Shown here: one piece after another, positions 43,426 through 53,184 of the stretch | Numbering within the stretch: position 1 is the stretch's first letter | Layout of the letters: every line of letters begins with the position of its first letter | Assembly (NCBI RefSeq): GCF_014217605.1 | Contig: NZ_CP043639.1 | Coordinates: 2,972,001-3,036,000, forward strand | Direction: 5' to 3' | Length of the DNA stretch: 64,000 nucleotides | From: Sphingomonas sp. NBWT7 | GTDB lineage: Bacteria; Pseudomonadota; Alphaproteobacteria; Sphingomonadales; Sphingomonadaceae | Notes under the pieces: generated by a model | What the model was told of the DNA's origin: nothing | Databases searched by the model: none | The model's input: only the letters and a program-made list of their open reading frames with translations | Position numbers and translations under genes: made by a program

Positions 43426-46400
43426 TGAAGGATCTGTCTATGACCCTCGCTCGCTCACGCGTTCTTGCCCTCGTCACCGGGGTCTCGACACTCGCGCTCG
43501 CAATGCCTGCCGCCGCGCAGACCGTGCTCTTCAGCACCGGCGCCGGCGTAGACGGGCGCGCCATCGTCAGTGGGCCGTGGTCGGGGCAGATCGACGTTCG
43601 CGGCGGCATCACCCAGATCGCTACCGACGATGGCGGCGTGGTGTCGTTCGTCGGTGACGCTTCCGTCGCGCTGGAGGATGTGGCGCTACGCGTGGCGCAA
43701 GGGAAGTTCACCGCCCGCGCGGGCCGCGCCCTGATGCAAATCTCGGCGCCGAACGGTGCGCGCGTGACGCTGCCCGCGGGCGGCGCAGCCAGCCTGGGCG
43801 TCGCTGGCGGCGACTTGACTGGCCGGGCGCTGAGCGGAACGCTATCGATCGAGACGAGCGGCGTCACCCGCCGCTTCGCGGCCGGTGACGCGTTCTCCGC
43901 GACTGCCTCGCGCGCGGTGTCGGTGGTTACGGCCGGCGCGCAGCCGGTGTCGTCGGCGCCAGCCGTGAGCGACGCACGGCCCATGGCGGAGACGGAGAAC
44001 CCGCTGCTGCCGGTGTTCGCAACCGGTACGCCGGCTCAGGTGCTGGCGCAGGCGCTCGGGAGACGCGATGCGCCGCTCGGCTTCGACTTCGACGCGGTGT
44101 CGCGCGCGACCGCAGACGTGAATCTCGCCTATCTGCGCGCCGGCGGCACGCCCGGCGAGTTCAGCGCCGGGCTCGCAGGTGGTACGTTGGAGCAGTATCT
44201 GACCGCGCTGAGGAACGGCACGAGCGGCGCGGTGCCCGCCGGCCTCGCCAACGCCTATCTCGGTTACTTTGCGGCGGATGGGCTGGCCGGGGTCAACCGC
44301 CAGCAGCAGGCGATCATCGACGCCTATGCGCGCGTCCTTGCGGCCGGCGGTAACTCGGCGGGTTTCAACGATGCCGCGATCGGCAACGCCTATTCTGGTT
44401 ATATCCAACGGCTCGCCACCGGCGCGGCTGACGGCGGCCTCAGCCCCCAGGCGGTCGCCGCCTACGAGAACTACGTCCGTTCGCTCGGGTTGAGCGACAC
44501 CTACGACGCCGGTCGCCGCGCGCAGATCGCAGCGTTCCAGCAGCTTCAGGCGGCCGGGGGTTCGCCCGCCGCCAGCACCGGGGTGGACGTGATCGACCGC
44601 TATCTCGCCTATCTTGCCACCGGCGGCGCTGCGGAGAGCTTCACCGGCGCGTCGTCCGCGCTGATCGCGGCCTATCTCGAATATTTGCGAACGGTCGGCC
44701 TTCCAGCCGGCGTCGATCCGGCCGCGGCCGAGCGGCTCCTCACCTTCTACGCGCATCTTCAGGCCGGCGGGAGCATCGGGACGTTGCCGACAACCGGCGG
44801 CGGCACGACGCCGGGCCCGGCCGAGCCGGTGCTGCCGCAGGCGCGCTACGCTGGTCGTCTGTACGGCTTCTCGGGCGGGCAGACCTTCTCGAACGACCTC
44901 GGGCTCTCCGATGTCGGAATCGATACCGAAGGCCATCCGCGCACTTTCGACGGGCTCACCCGGATCGACACCGCCCGCCTTGTCGAAGAACGCCAGGGTG
45001 ACCGCTGGGTGATCGGCCGCTACACCGACGGCAAGGTCCGCACGACCTTCAGCAGCGGTCCGGTCGAATACACTCTATCGCCGAACGAGAGCATCCACTT
45101 CGGCTATGCGACGTCCGTGGCCCCGGTCACGCGCACAAGCGGCACCGCGAGCTACGGCCTCACGGCGAGCACGACACCGAGCTATTTCGACGGTTCGGCG
45201 GTGACCGCATCGGCGCTCACCGCCGAACTGGCGATCGCGTTCGGTGCCACGCCCAGGTTCGGCATCGCCGGCGTCCTCACCACCACCGCCGCCGGCACGG
45301 CGCAGCGTTACGAGTTTGAAAGTGCGGGCGGCCTCGCTGCCCCGTCGCTGGCTATACGGCGGGACAACGACATGCTCCGTCTCGACAACGGCAGCACGCC
45401 AGTCACTACCACCGACCGCCGATGCCAGGATAATTGCTTCCTCTCACCCAACCTGATCGCCAGCGGCGCGGACGCCGACGTCGTGGCGGGCACGCTCGGC
45501 ATCTATTCGGCGCGGCAGCGCGGCCAGATCCTGACCGGCGCGGCGGTGTTCACCCCCGGGGCCGCCGTTGTCCAGCCCCAACCTCAGCCGGAGACACAGC
45601 CGATCACCAAAGCGACCTACGCGGGCGCCTACCTCGGTCGCGCCGGCACCGCCATCGTCGGCGGCGGCGACGCGGGCATGGTCGAGATCGAGGTCGATGC
45701 CGCAGGCTACCCACGCGGCTTTCGCGGCGCTCAGCGGGTCGGCACCGCACGGCTGGTCGACGCCGCCAAGGGGGACGGCTGGGTGACCGGCCGCTACACC
45801 GACGGCACCTTCATCACGACGTCGCAGGGTTTGGAGAACACGCAGACGCTGTCGCCGACCGAGAGCCTGCATTTCGCCTTCGGCACTAGCGTCGTGCCGT
45901 TCACCGGCAACCGCGGCACCGCCCGCTACCAAGTCGCGAGCTTTACGACGCCGTCGTATCACGATGGATCGGCAGTCACCGACGCATCCCTGACCGGCAC
46001 CATCGCAGTCCAGTTCGGCACCCAGCTGAAATACGGGATCGAGGCGCTGCTGACCGCGACCGCGGCCAGCCAGGAGCAGCGCTACGCCATCGCCAGTACG
46101 GGCGGTCTCACGCAGCCTTCGATGACCGGTGGGGTGGCCGCCACCGGCTTCTACCTGTTCGGCCAGGCAGGGGTAACCAGCACCGACAGCCGGTGCGCCG
46201 ACGGCTGCCGGTTCACCCCCAACATGGTCGGCAGCGGCGCCGACGGGCACGTCATCGCCGGTACCTACACCTTGTCGGGGGCCGCCGCATTCCTGACGGG
46301 CGCGGCGGTGTTCAAACAGAGCGCGCGAGACCTGACTCCGGTCGTGGCGCCGACGCCGGCGCCAACCGGCGCACCGACCGGATCGGTCGACCTGGCCGGC

Positions 46401-47078
46401 CATGGTCCCTTCTCCAGCCTCAACGGCTCCAGCGTCGGCACGCAGGCGATTGCTGCGGCGGACGGACGGCTGGAACAGATCCGCCAAAACAAGCGGGGGA
46501 CCAACACTGACCACGAGTTCGGTGGCCTCGCCGGCGCGATCGGCTGGACTCGCTGGTCGGGCGGGACCACGGACTCGACGTTCGCCAGCGGCGCCAACAC
46601 GACCTTGCCGGAGAATAGTGGTCAGCACATCGTCTGGGGCAGGTCCGCCACTAACTTGCCGACCACCGGTACCGCCAGCTACGCGCTTGCCGGCGCCACC
46701 AAGCCGACGTCGTCCGACGGTGCTGTCGCGCCGGGGGCACTAACCGCGGGATCGCTGGCGGTCGATTTCCGCGCGATGAAGGTCGGCTACGACCTGTCTG
46801 TCCAGTTCGGCGGTGACCGCTACTCGGTCGCCTCGCGCGGCGGACTGGCCGCACCGAGTGTCGCGCTGCTCCAGGATAACCGATTCGATTCCAGCTTCCG
46901 CACCGGCGAAGGTCCGCTCGTCAACGGCAATGGCTGCACGGGGACCAACTGCTTCGCCGAGGTCCGCGGCTTTCTGGCAGGAGCCGGTGGCACGCATGGA
47001 GGACTGGTGTATCACTTCCTTCCCGGCCCCAGCGGTCGCGAGGTCAGCGGTGCGGCAGCCTTCACAAAGAATCCGTAA
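43425..47078 (+). CDS. Giant exported protein: FecR-like domain, helical repeats, three TbpB-like barrels
   Basis: 1217 residues. Signal peptide without a lipobox (cleavage after AAAQ, about residue 32). FecR-like beta domain at about 35-165. Residues 220-465 have seven or so helical repeats of the type YLAYLATGG. Three homologous C-terminal units (about 473-711, 730-963, 986-1217) each contain a GRYTDG-type strand, a SPxESxHFxxxT hairpin, a GTAxYxxxxxTxPxxxDGSAV barrel strand and a disulfide hairpin (CQDNC, CADGC, CTGTNC). This is the TbpB-like handle-plus-barrel pattern. Translational overlap with the Slam-like gene makes it the likely cargo. It is far larger than known Slam cargo and not lipidated. 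A hairpin follows the stop. Confidence 0.82.
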   Translation: MKDLSMTLARSRVLALVTGVSTLALAMPAAAQTVLFSTGAGVDGRAIVSGPWSGQIDVRGGITQIATDDGGVVSFVGDASVALEDVALRVAQGKFTARAGRALMQISAPNGARVTLPAGGAASLGVAGGDLTGRALSGTLSIETSGVTRRFAAGDAFSATASRAVSVVTAGAQPVSSAPAVSDARPMAETENPLLPVFATGTPAQVLAQALGRRDAPLGFDFDAVSRATADVNLAYLRAGGTPGEFSAGLAGGTLEQYLTALRNGTSGAVPAGLANAYLGYFAADGLAGVNRQQQAIIDAYARVLAAGGNSAGFNDAAIGNAYSGYIQRLATGAADGGLSPQAVAAYENYVRSLGLSDTYDAGRRAQIAAFQQLQAAGGSPAASTGVDVIDRYLAYLATGGAAESFTGASSALIAAYLEYLRTVGLPAGVDPAAAERLLTFYAHLQAGGSIGTLPTTGGGTTPGPAEPVLPQARYAGRLYGFSGGQTFSNDLGLSDVGIDTEGHPRTFDGLTRIDTARLVEERQGDRWVIGRYTDGKVRTTFSSGPVEYTLSPNESIHFGYATSVAPVTRTSGTASYGLTASTTPSYFDGSAVTASALTAELAIAFGATPRFGIAGVLTTTAAGTAQRYEFESAGGLAAPSLAIRRDNDMLRLDNGSTPVTTTDRRCQDNCFLSPNLIASGADADVVAGTLGIYSARQRGQILTGAAVFTPGAAVVQPQPQPETQPITKATYAGAYLGRAGTAIVGGGDAGMVEIEVDAAGYPRGFRGAQRVGTARLVDAAKGDGWVTGRYTDGTFITTSQGLENTQTLSPTESLHFAFGTSVVPFTGNRGTARYQVASFTTPSYHDGSAVTDASLTGTIAVQFGTQLKYGIEALLTATAASQEQRYAIASTGGLTQPSMTGGVAATGFYLFGQAGVTSTDSRCADGCRFTPNMVGSGADGHVIAGTYTLSGAAAFLTGAAVFKQSARDLTPVVAPTPAPTGAPTGSVDLAGHGPFSSLNGSSVGTQAIAAADGRLEQIRQNKRGTNTDHEFGGLAGAIGWTRWSGGTTDSTFASGANTTLPENSGQHIVWGRSATNLPTTGTASYALAGATKPTSSDGAVAPGALTAGSLAVDFRAMKVGYDLSVQFGGDRYSVASRGGLAAPSVALLQDNRFDSSFRTGEGPLVNGNGCTGTNCFAEVRGFLAGAGGTHGGLVYHFLPGPSGREVSGAAAFTKNP

Positions 47079-47090
47079 AATAGGTCACGC

Positions 47091-47119
47091 CCCGTTTCTC
47101 CATACCTGTGAAACGCGGG
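47091..47119 (+). terminator. Weak hairpin after the giant cargo gene
   Basis: CCCGTTTC (47091-47098) can pair with GAAACGCGGG (47110-47119) with one bulge and an 11-nt loop, 12 bp after the stop codon. No T tract. Possible terminator or mRNA-end structure. Confidence 0.3.
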
Positions 47120-47301
47120 ACCCTGGCTTGGCAATCGGCATGGCGTTGTCCGCGACAAGCCGTCTTGGTGGTAAGCCGCCTGTCCGCTTTCCGAAGAGTA
47201 ATCGCGAGAAGGTGACGTTTGTTCAGGTGTGGGGGCAAGGTTCCGTGGACGTTCCCAAAAGGCGTGAAGCGAAAGGTCTGCCTATTGTCAGGACCGCTGG
47301 G

Positions 47302-48075
47302 TCATAGCCAAAAGATGATGGTGGCAGCGAGGGCGATGTCGGAGAAGGCGACGTTTGGGCATCGGTCGTAGCGAGTGGCGACGCGGCGCCAGTCCTTTAG
47401 CCGGCCGAGCATGATCGCGATACGGCTGTGGCGGCGGTAGCAGGGCTTGTCGTACCTGACCGGCTAGTTGAGGGATCGCCGACCTGGGTTACATGGCTGG
47501 TTGCCTTTGGCTTCGAGGGCGTCCCTGAACCAATCCGCATCATAGCCGCGGTCGCCGAGCAGCCATTGCGCCTTCGGCAGATCGTCGAGCCGGGCTGCCG
47601 CGCCGGTGTAGTCGCTGACCTGCCCGGGGGTCATGAAGAAGCTTAAGGGCCGTCGTCCGCATCGCTGACGGCGTAGCTTGGTGTTCATGCCGCCCTTGGT
47701 GCGCCCGATCAGCCGCCCAATGCCCTCTTTTAAATCGCAGGTTTGATGCCGTGCGGTGTGCCTTCAGCTAGGTCGCGTCGGTCATAACGGTCTTCGGTAC
47801 GGGCTCTGCTGCCGCAAGACCCTTCATCATGCGCAGGAAGACGCCCTGTCGCTCCACCGCTTCCGGCGATTGTAGAGCGTCTTGTGTGGGCCGTACGCGC
47901 TCGGCGCATCACACCAGCGCAGCCCGTTGCGATTGACGAAGACGATGCCGCTCGGCACCCGCCGGCCATCCACCGGCGGCGTGCCATGGCTCTTGGGGAA
48001 GTAGGGCCGCAGGCGCGCCATCTGCTCATCCGTCAGCCAGTACAGATCCCTCGTCTACGGCCTCCTCGCGGAGCT
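47302..48075 (-). pseudogene. Decayed IS5-family transposase
   Basis: The frame begins near 48060 with LTDEQMARLRPYFPKSHG, then GIVFVNRNGLRWCDAPSAYG and KTLYNRRKRWSD, which is the IS5 (IS427-like) N-terminus. It continues out of frame through QWLLGDRGYDADWFRDALEAKG around 47500-47570 and ends with RVATRYDRCPNVAFSDIA and TIIFWL just before TGA 47302. At least three frame breaks and one stop (CTAGTTGAG near 47464) are present, so it is inactive. Terminal inverted repeats could not be paired with confidence. Confidence 0.85.
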
Positions 48076-48317
48076 GAATCAGATCGCTACGCTCTCATCA
48101 ATGGGCTCTGTCCCTAGCAACCCAAGACGCGGCATTGGGCTGCAGGAGAAATCTATTGGGAAAGCGTGGTTGTTAAGGGCGCGCGGGAGCGCCAACTAGG
48201 TGGTGAATTCGTTTGACAGCTTCGAGCGGGCATCGGCCGGCAGACTCGTTCGTCGGCCTACCCGTGTAGCTTGGCATAAGTGCGGTCGCCGCACGCGCCC
48301 TGCACCGATCGAATCAA

Positions 48318-50690
48318 TTAGCTCGATACTGCCCTCAGCCCGGACAATTCGGCTGTTGTCGCCTCCTGTTGCTGCGTCAGCCGTGACGTGAGCCGCCGCG
48401 CCGCCGACAATGCCTGTCCGACCACCTGATCCATATTGTAATAGCGATAGGTCGCCAGCCGTCCGACGAAGGTTACGTGCTCTTCTGCGATGGCAAGCGC
48501 TTCGTAGCGTTTGAACAGCGCCTGATTTTCTTCCCGTGGGATCGGATAATAAGGGTCTCCCTCTGCGCTGGGATATTCATAGGTGACACTTGTTTTTGCT
48601 ACGACATCGCCTGTCAGGTGTTTGTATTCGGTCACCCGCGTGTACGGCACCGCCTCGTCGGGATAGTTCACCACCGCCACCGGTTGCCGCCAAGCGCGAT
48701 CTTCCGTTTCATGCCGGAACGTCAGCGAGCGATAAGGTAGCTTGCCGTGGCAATAACCGAAATACTCATCAATCGGCCCGGTGAAGACGAGGTGGTCATG
48801 GGGATAGGCGTCACGCACCTCGGTATAATCAACACCCAGAAGTAACTCGATGTTCGGATGGTCGAGCATCGCCTCGAACATGCGCGTGTAGCCGTCTGCC
48901 GGCATCGCCTGATGCTTGTCGGTGAAATAGCGGTCGTCGGTATCGGCGCGGGTCGGCACGCGCGCCGTGACCGATTTGTCGAGGTCGCTGGGATCTAGCC
49001 CCCACTGCTTGCGCGTATAGCCACGGAAGAAGGTTTCGTAGAGTTCCCGCCCTACGCGCGAGACGACGACATCCGCAGAGGTACGGATCGGCTCGACCGG
49101 CTCCGCCCGCTCCGCGAGAAATGCCTCGACATCGTCCTCGGTCTCCAGCCCGGCATCGTAGAGCATGTTGAGCGTCGTGCGATTGATCGGCATCGGTACG
49201 TACATCCCGCCGACATCCGCCAGCACGCGATGCTCATACGGCCGCCACTGCGTGAACCGCGACAGATAGGCAAAGACATCGTCCGAATTCGTATGGAAGA
49301 TATGCGGGCCGTATTGGTGGATCAGTAACCCCGCTTCATCGCGCCGATCATAGGCATTGCCGGCGACATGCGGACGCCGATCCACCACGAGTACTGAGAA
49401 ACCGCTGTTTGCGAGCCGCTCGGCCATCACGGCGCCGGCAAAGCCTGCGCCGACGACCATCACGTCGTACCGATTGGTTCCCAGCGGCCAAGACGTCGGC
49501 GACACGATCGGTTCGAGCACGTGTTTCGCCGCTTGTTCGATCGCGATCAATGCGCTCATCTTTAGCACCGTGTCGTCCCACGAGCCGCGCGCGAGCTGTT
49601 CGTCGGCTGCATCGCGCCACGCCAGGTCGCCGCTGTTCGCGATGGCCTGTTCGCAGGCCCGGATGAATGCTTCCGCCGTCTCGCCGATGCGGATTGCATC
49701 GAGCGCGCCGTAATGACGCACGACATCGACGATAGGGGTGGAGACGACCTTGAGGCCGGCGGCGAGATATTCCGGCGTCTTGGTGGGGCTGATGTACCGC
49801 GTCGCCTCGTTGATCGCGAACGGCATCAACCCGACCGACCAGCCGCTTAGGTAGGCGGGTAGGTCGGCATAATCGCGGCTACCGAGGAAGTGGAGGTTGG
49901 GACGGTCGGGAAGGCTCGCGGGATCGATCTTTACCACCGGACCGATGATGACGATCGACCATTCGGGATGCGCATCCGCCAGCTTGGCCAGAAGCTCGAT
50001 GTCCATGCGCTCATCAACGACCCCGGCGAACCCGAGCTTCGGGCCTGCGATCGCCGCCTGATCCTGCGGTTCGCGGGCCGCGCTTCGGGCGGCGGCAAAG
50101 TGCGCTGCGTCGATGCTCGACGAAAATGCGTGGACATTATGGTGACGATCGCGCTTCGCCTCGTACAGGCTCGAGCCGCCGGTAAACACGACATCCGCCG
50201 CGGCCAGCAATTCCCGTTCGCGATCGAGCAAGCCGACCGGCGGGAACTTGAACGCGGAAAGCTCGTCCATGCAATCGTAGACGACGCATTCCGCCGGCAC
50301 ATGCGCGGAGAATGGCAACATCATTGGCGTGTAATACCATTTCACCGCGACCGGTGGCCGCGTCGCCAATTGCCCGTCGAGAAGCTCTTGCAGGATCGCC
50401 TGTTCCTCGGCGCCCGCCAAGCCAGCCGGCAGTTGCGGCGTCATCACGGTCACGGCGTGCTGCGGATCCTGTGCGATCCGGATCGAAGCTTGCGTATCGG
50501 GATCGCGATACTCGGGCTCCTCCCAGAAGAGCACATGATGATTGCTGGTGAGACGCGTCATGAGATGCTGCGGCCGTTGGAAGACGAAATTCCAGCGCAA
50601 ATGACTAAAACAGATCAATGTTCGGGTGTCGGACGAACGAGGACGATGAAGTGCGCGAGTTTGCGAGAGTTCGTCGGCGATCAGCTTCAT
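48318..50690 (-). CDS. Glycosyltransferase-UDP-galactopyranose mutase fusion
   Basis: 790 residues. The N-terminal ~390 residues look like a GT-B glycosyltransferase of the GT1/GT4 kind (FSHLRWNFVFQRPQHLM at the start, VVFTGGSSLYEAKRDRH, FLGSRDYADLPAYLSG, ISPTKTPEYLAAGLKVVSTP). The C-terminal ~390 are a UDP-galactopyranose mutase: FAD motif VMVVGAGFAGAVMAERLA, HIFHTNSDDVFAYLSRF, RGYTRKQWGLDPSDL and RPTRADTDDRYF-like VPTRADTDDRYFTDKHQ, with RLATYRYYNMDQVVGQAL near the end. The mutase makes UDP-galactofuranose; the fused transferase may use it. ATG 50690 follows AGGGAAAGATCG. Divergent from the GH1-RmlD fusion gene across 155 bp. Confidence 0.9.
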   Translation of the reverse strand: MKLIADELSQTRALHRPRSSDTRTLICFSHLRWNFVFQRPQHLMTRLTSNHHVLFWEEPEYRDPDTQASIRIAQDPQHAVTVMTPQLPAGLAGAEEQAILQELLDGQLATRPPVAVKWYYTPMMLPFSAHVPAECVVYDCMDELSAFKFPPVGLLDRERELLAAADVVFTGGSSLYEAKRDRHHNVHAFSSSIDAAHFAAARSAAREPQDQAAIAGPKLGFAGVVDERMDIELLAKLADAHPEWSIVIIGPVVKIDPASLPDRPNLHFLGSRDYADLPAYLSGWSVGLMPFAINEATRYISPTKTPEYLAAGLKVVSTPIVDVVRHYGALDAIRIGETAEAFIRACEQAIANSGDLAWRDAADEQLARGSWDDTVLKMSALIAIEQAAKHVLEPIVSPTSWPLGTNRYDVMVVGAGFAGAVMAERLANSGFSVLVVDRRPHVAGNAYDRRDEAGLLIHQYGPHIFHTNSDDVFAYLSRFTQWRPYEHRVLADVGGMYVPMPINRTTLNMLYDAGLETEDDVEAFLAERAEPVEPIRTSADVVVSRVGRELYETFFRGYTRKQWGLDPSDLDKSVTARVPTRADTDDRYFTDKHQAMPADGYTRMFEAMLDHPNIELLLGVDYTEVRDAYPHDHLVFTGPIDEYFGYCHGKLPYRSLTFRHETEDRAWRQPVAVVNYPDEAVPYTRVTEYKHLTGDVVAKTSVTYEYPSAEGDPYYPIPREENQALFKRYEALAIAEEHVTFVGRLATYRYYNMDQVVGQALSAARRLTSRLTQQQEATTAELSGLRAVSS

Positions 50691-50845
50691 CGATCTTTCC
50701 CTGACATCTGACAGGGTGAATGACGTGCGGTAGTCGATAGTTCCTGCGATTGACGCGTAACTGATTTGGATCACGGTGATTCTACGCGGCGTGGCGCAAC
50801 ATCCCCGCCGCTGGCGCGCTTGTCGCTGGGCTATGGAGGGCCGCA

Positions 50846-53020
50846 ATGGGGAGTCTGGAGCGCTGGTGCGGCGTTGAATGCACCGTCAGCAGGACCGGTG
50901 ACGTCTATACCGACCAACTTCGCCGGTCTGGGCATCACGACCGACCGGCGGACATCGCGCGGATCGCTGCGCTCGGGTTCAGTGCCATCCGCTATCCAAT
51001 ATTGTGGGAGCGCGTATCGCCCGATTCTCCCGACACGGCGGATTGGACGTGGTGCGACGCGCGCTTGGCGGCGCTGCGCGATGCGAACATTCGCGTCATC
51101 GGGGGGTTGATCCATCATGGCAGCGGCCCGGCCTATACGACCCTGCTGGCCGACGATTTCGCTACAGGATTGGCGCGCCATGCCGCCGGTGCCGCGGCTC
51201 GCTACCCCTGGATTACCGATTGGACGCCGGTCAACGAGCCTACCACCACCGCGCGGTTCGCGGCGCTTTATGGCCATTGGTATCCGCACGCACGCGACGA
51301 AGCCTCGTTCTGGCTCGCGCTGCTCAATCAGATCGACGCGGTTCGGCTGTCGATGCGGGCGATCCGCGCAGTCATTCCAAGCGCGCGACTGATCCAGACG
51401 GACGATCTGGGTCGCACCTGGGGAACGCGGCCACTGGCCGAGCAGGCGGCGTTCGACAACCAACGGCGATGGGCAGGATGGGACCTGTTGTGTGGGAAGG
51501 TAACGGCAAACCATCCCTTATGGCATCGTCTATGCGCCTTCGGCTTCGCGCGGCGGTTGCGTACCATTGCGGCAGACCCGTGCCCACCTGACGTGATCGG
51601 CATCAACCATTACCCGACGAGCGACCGGTTCCTGGACCATCGCGTGCAGCGCTATCCCGCAGATGTTCGCGGCGGGAACGGCCGACGCATCTTTGCCGAT
51701 GTACCAGCAATACGCGCGCTGGAGCCAGGGCCAGCGCCGTTCTCCGGCGCGATGCACGAGGCGTGGGAGCGCTATGGCCTACCGATCGCGCTGACCGAGG
51801 TCCATCTCGGCTGTACCCGCGAGGAGCAGATGCGCTGGGCCGACGAAGCGTTGCGATCGGCGCTGGCGGCGCGCGCTGCGGGTGTCGATGTTCGGGCGAT
51901 CACTGCTTGGTCGATGTTCGGCTGTTCGGATTGGGATACGCTGATCACACGGCCGGGCCGGTACGAACCCGGGCTGTTCAACGTCGCCGGAGGGTTCGTT
52001 CGCGAAACGGCGCTGGCCCGCCAGTGGCGGGGGGCGAAACAAGCCCATGATGTCGTCGCTCAGCCGGGCTGGTGGCGGCGGCCGGAGCGGTTGATCTTCG
52101 CCGCCGCGCCGCGCCCCGCGCGATCGGCGGAGCTTCGCGATACCTCCATCGGCACGCCGCAGCCGCTGCTGATCTGCGGTGCGACCGGCACGCTCGGCCA
52201 GGCAATCGCGCGCGCCTGTATTGCGCGGGGGATCGCCTTTCGCCTGACGACGCGTGCCGAATGCGATCTCGGCGATCCGCTGTCGATCGCAACCGCGCTC
52301 GACGACATGCAGCCCTGGGCCGTCGTCAACGCGGCCGGCTGGGTGCGGGTAGACGAGGCGGAAACACAGGAAGCGGCATGCTGGCGCAGCAACGCGACCG
52401 GCGCGATTGATCTCGCGATCGCCGCCGCAGAGCGCGAGGTGCCGATCGTCGCGCTGTCGAGCGACCTCGTTTTCGACGGCGCAATCAATCGCCCCTATGT
52501 CGAAAGCGATATGCCGCGGCCGCTGTCCGCCTACGGCCGCAGCAAGCAGGCCATGGAAGACGGCGTGATACGGCGCGGTCACCGCCCGCTGGTGGTTCGC
52601 GCGGCGGCGTTCTTCTCGCCCGACGATCCATACAATTTCGCCCATGCCGTGGCCCGCGATCTCGATGCGGGGCGACAGGTGGGCGCAGCCGACGATCAGA
52701 TCGTGTCCCCCAGCTACGTGCCCCGGCTCGTCGATACCATCCTCGACCTGCTGATCGACGGGGAAGACGGGATACGGCACCTCGTCACCGATGGCGCGGT
52801 GACCTGGCTCGAATTCGGCCGGGCGATCGCGCGTGCGATCGGGCATGATCCTGACAGGATCGTCGGGGTGAGCGGTGCCGACCTCGGCTGGCGCGCGCCG
52901 CGTCCGCGCTACAGTGTGATGGCGAGCGAACACATCGCGCCATTGGCGTCGCTCGCGGAATCGATTGACCATTTTGCAGACCGCTGGCGTAGCGATCATC
53001 CGGCGCTCGGGCAAAAATAA
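50846..53020 (+). CDS. GH1-like glycosidase fused to an RmlD-type reductase
   Basis: 724 residues. The N-terminal ~400 form a TIM-barrel of the GH1 class: acid/base Glu in DWTPVNEPTTTARFA, nucleophile Glu in PIALTEVHLGC. The C-terminal ~290 are a dTDP-4-dehydrorhamnose-reductase-like short-chain dehydrogenase: Rossmann LLICGATGTLGQAIARA, ALSSDLVFDG, and catalytic Tyr/Lys in LSAYGRSKQAMEDG. The two halves are joined by a basic linker. Probably cytosolic, no signal peptide. Such two-domain proteins are known in cell-envelope sugar loci; the substrate is not known. ATG 50846 follows GGAGGGCCGCA. Its divergent partner is another sugar-enzyme fusion, so a common surface-glycan role is likely. Confidence 0.88.
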   Translation: MGSLERWCGVECTVSRTGDVYTDQLRRSGHHDRPADIARIAALGFSAIRYPILWERVSPDSPDTADWTWCDARLAALRDANIRVIGGLIHHGSGPAYTTLLADDFATGLARHAAGAAARYPWITDWTPVNEPTTTARFAALYGHWYPHARDEASFWLALLNQIDAVRLSMRAIRAVIPSARLIQTDDLGRTWGTRPLAEQAAFDNQRRWAGWDLLCGKVTANHPLWHRLCAFGFARRLRTIAADPCPPDVIGINHYPTSDRFLDHRVQRYPADVRGGNGRRIFADVPAIRALEPGPAPFSGAMHEAWERYGLPIALTEVHLGCTREEQMRWADEALRSALAARAAGVDVRAITAWSMFGCSDWDTLITRPGRYEPGLFNVAGGFVRETALARQWRGAKQAHDVVAQPGWWRRPERLIFAAAPRPARSAELRDTSIGTPQPLLICGATGTLGQAIARACIARGIAFRLTTRAECDLGDPLSIATALDDMQPWAVVNAAGWVRVDEAETQEAACWRSNATGAIDLAIAAAEREVPIVALSSDLVFDGAINRPYVESDMPRPLSAYGRSKQAMEDGVIRRGHRPLVVRAAAFFSPDDPYNFAHAVARDLDAGRQVGAADDQIVSPSYVPRLVDTILDLLIDGEDGIRHLVTDGAVTWLEFGRAIARAIGHDPDRIVGVSGADLGWRAPRPRYSVMASEHIAPLASLAESIDHFADRWRSDHPALGQK

Positions 53021-53080
53021 TTAGAAAGATCGGGGCTGGAAGTTTGATCTACATCAGAGCAAAGGCCAAGTTGCAGATAT

Positions 53081-53108
53081 GCTAATCGTGAAAGTGATTT
53101 AGATTAGC
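53081..53108. promoter_or_regulatory. Inverted repeat before the manganese catalase gene
   Basis: GCTAATC at 53081-53087 and GATTAGC at 53102-53108 form a 7-bp inverted repeat with a 14-bp spacer, in an AT-rich 165-bp gap, about 76 bp before the catalase ATG. It could be an operator, or the end signal of the upstream fusion gene. Confidence 0.35.
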
Positions 53109-53184
53109 ACGAAATAGATAATTATCTTGGTACTTATCGTGATGGTGATCGGTTGACCCAGCAACATAGTAATGGGGAGTCAAC

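Noticed and set aside
43842..44936. 364-codon minus-strand frame inside the giant cargo gene
   Set aside because: Shadow of the FecR/TbpB-like coding sequence; composition and lack of motifs argue against a gene.
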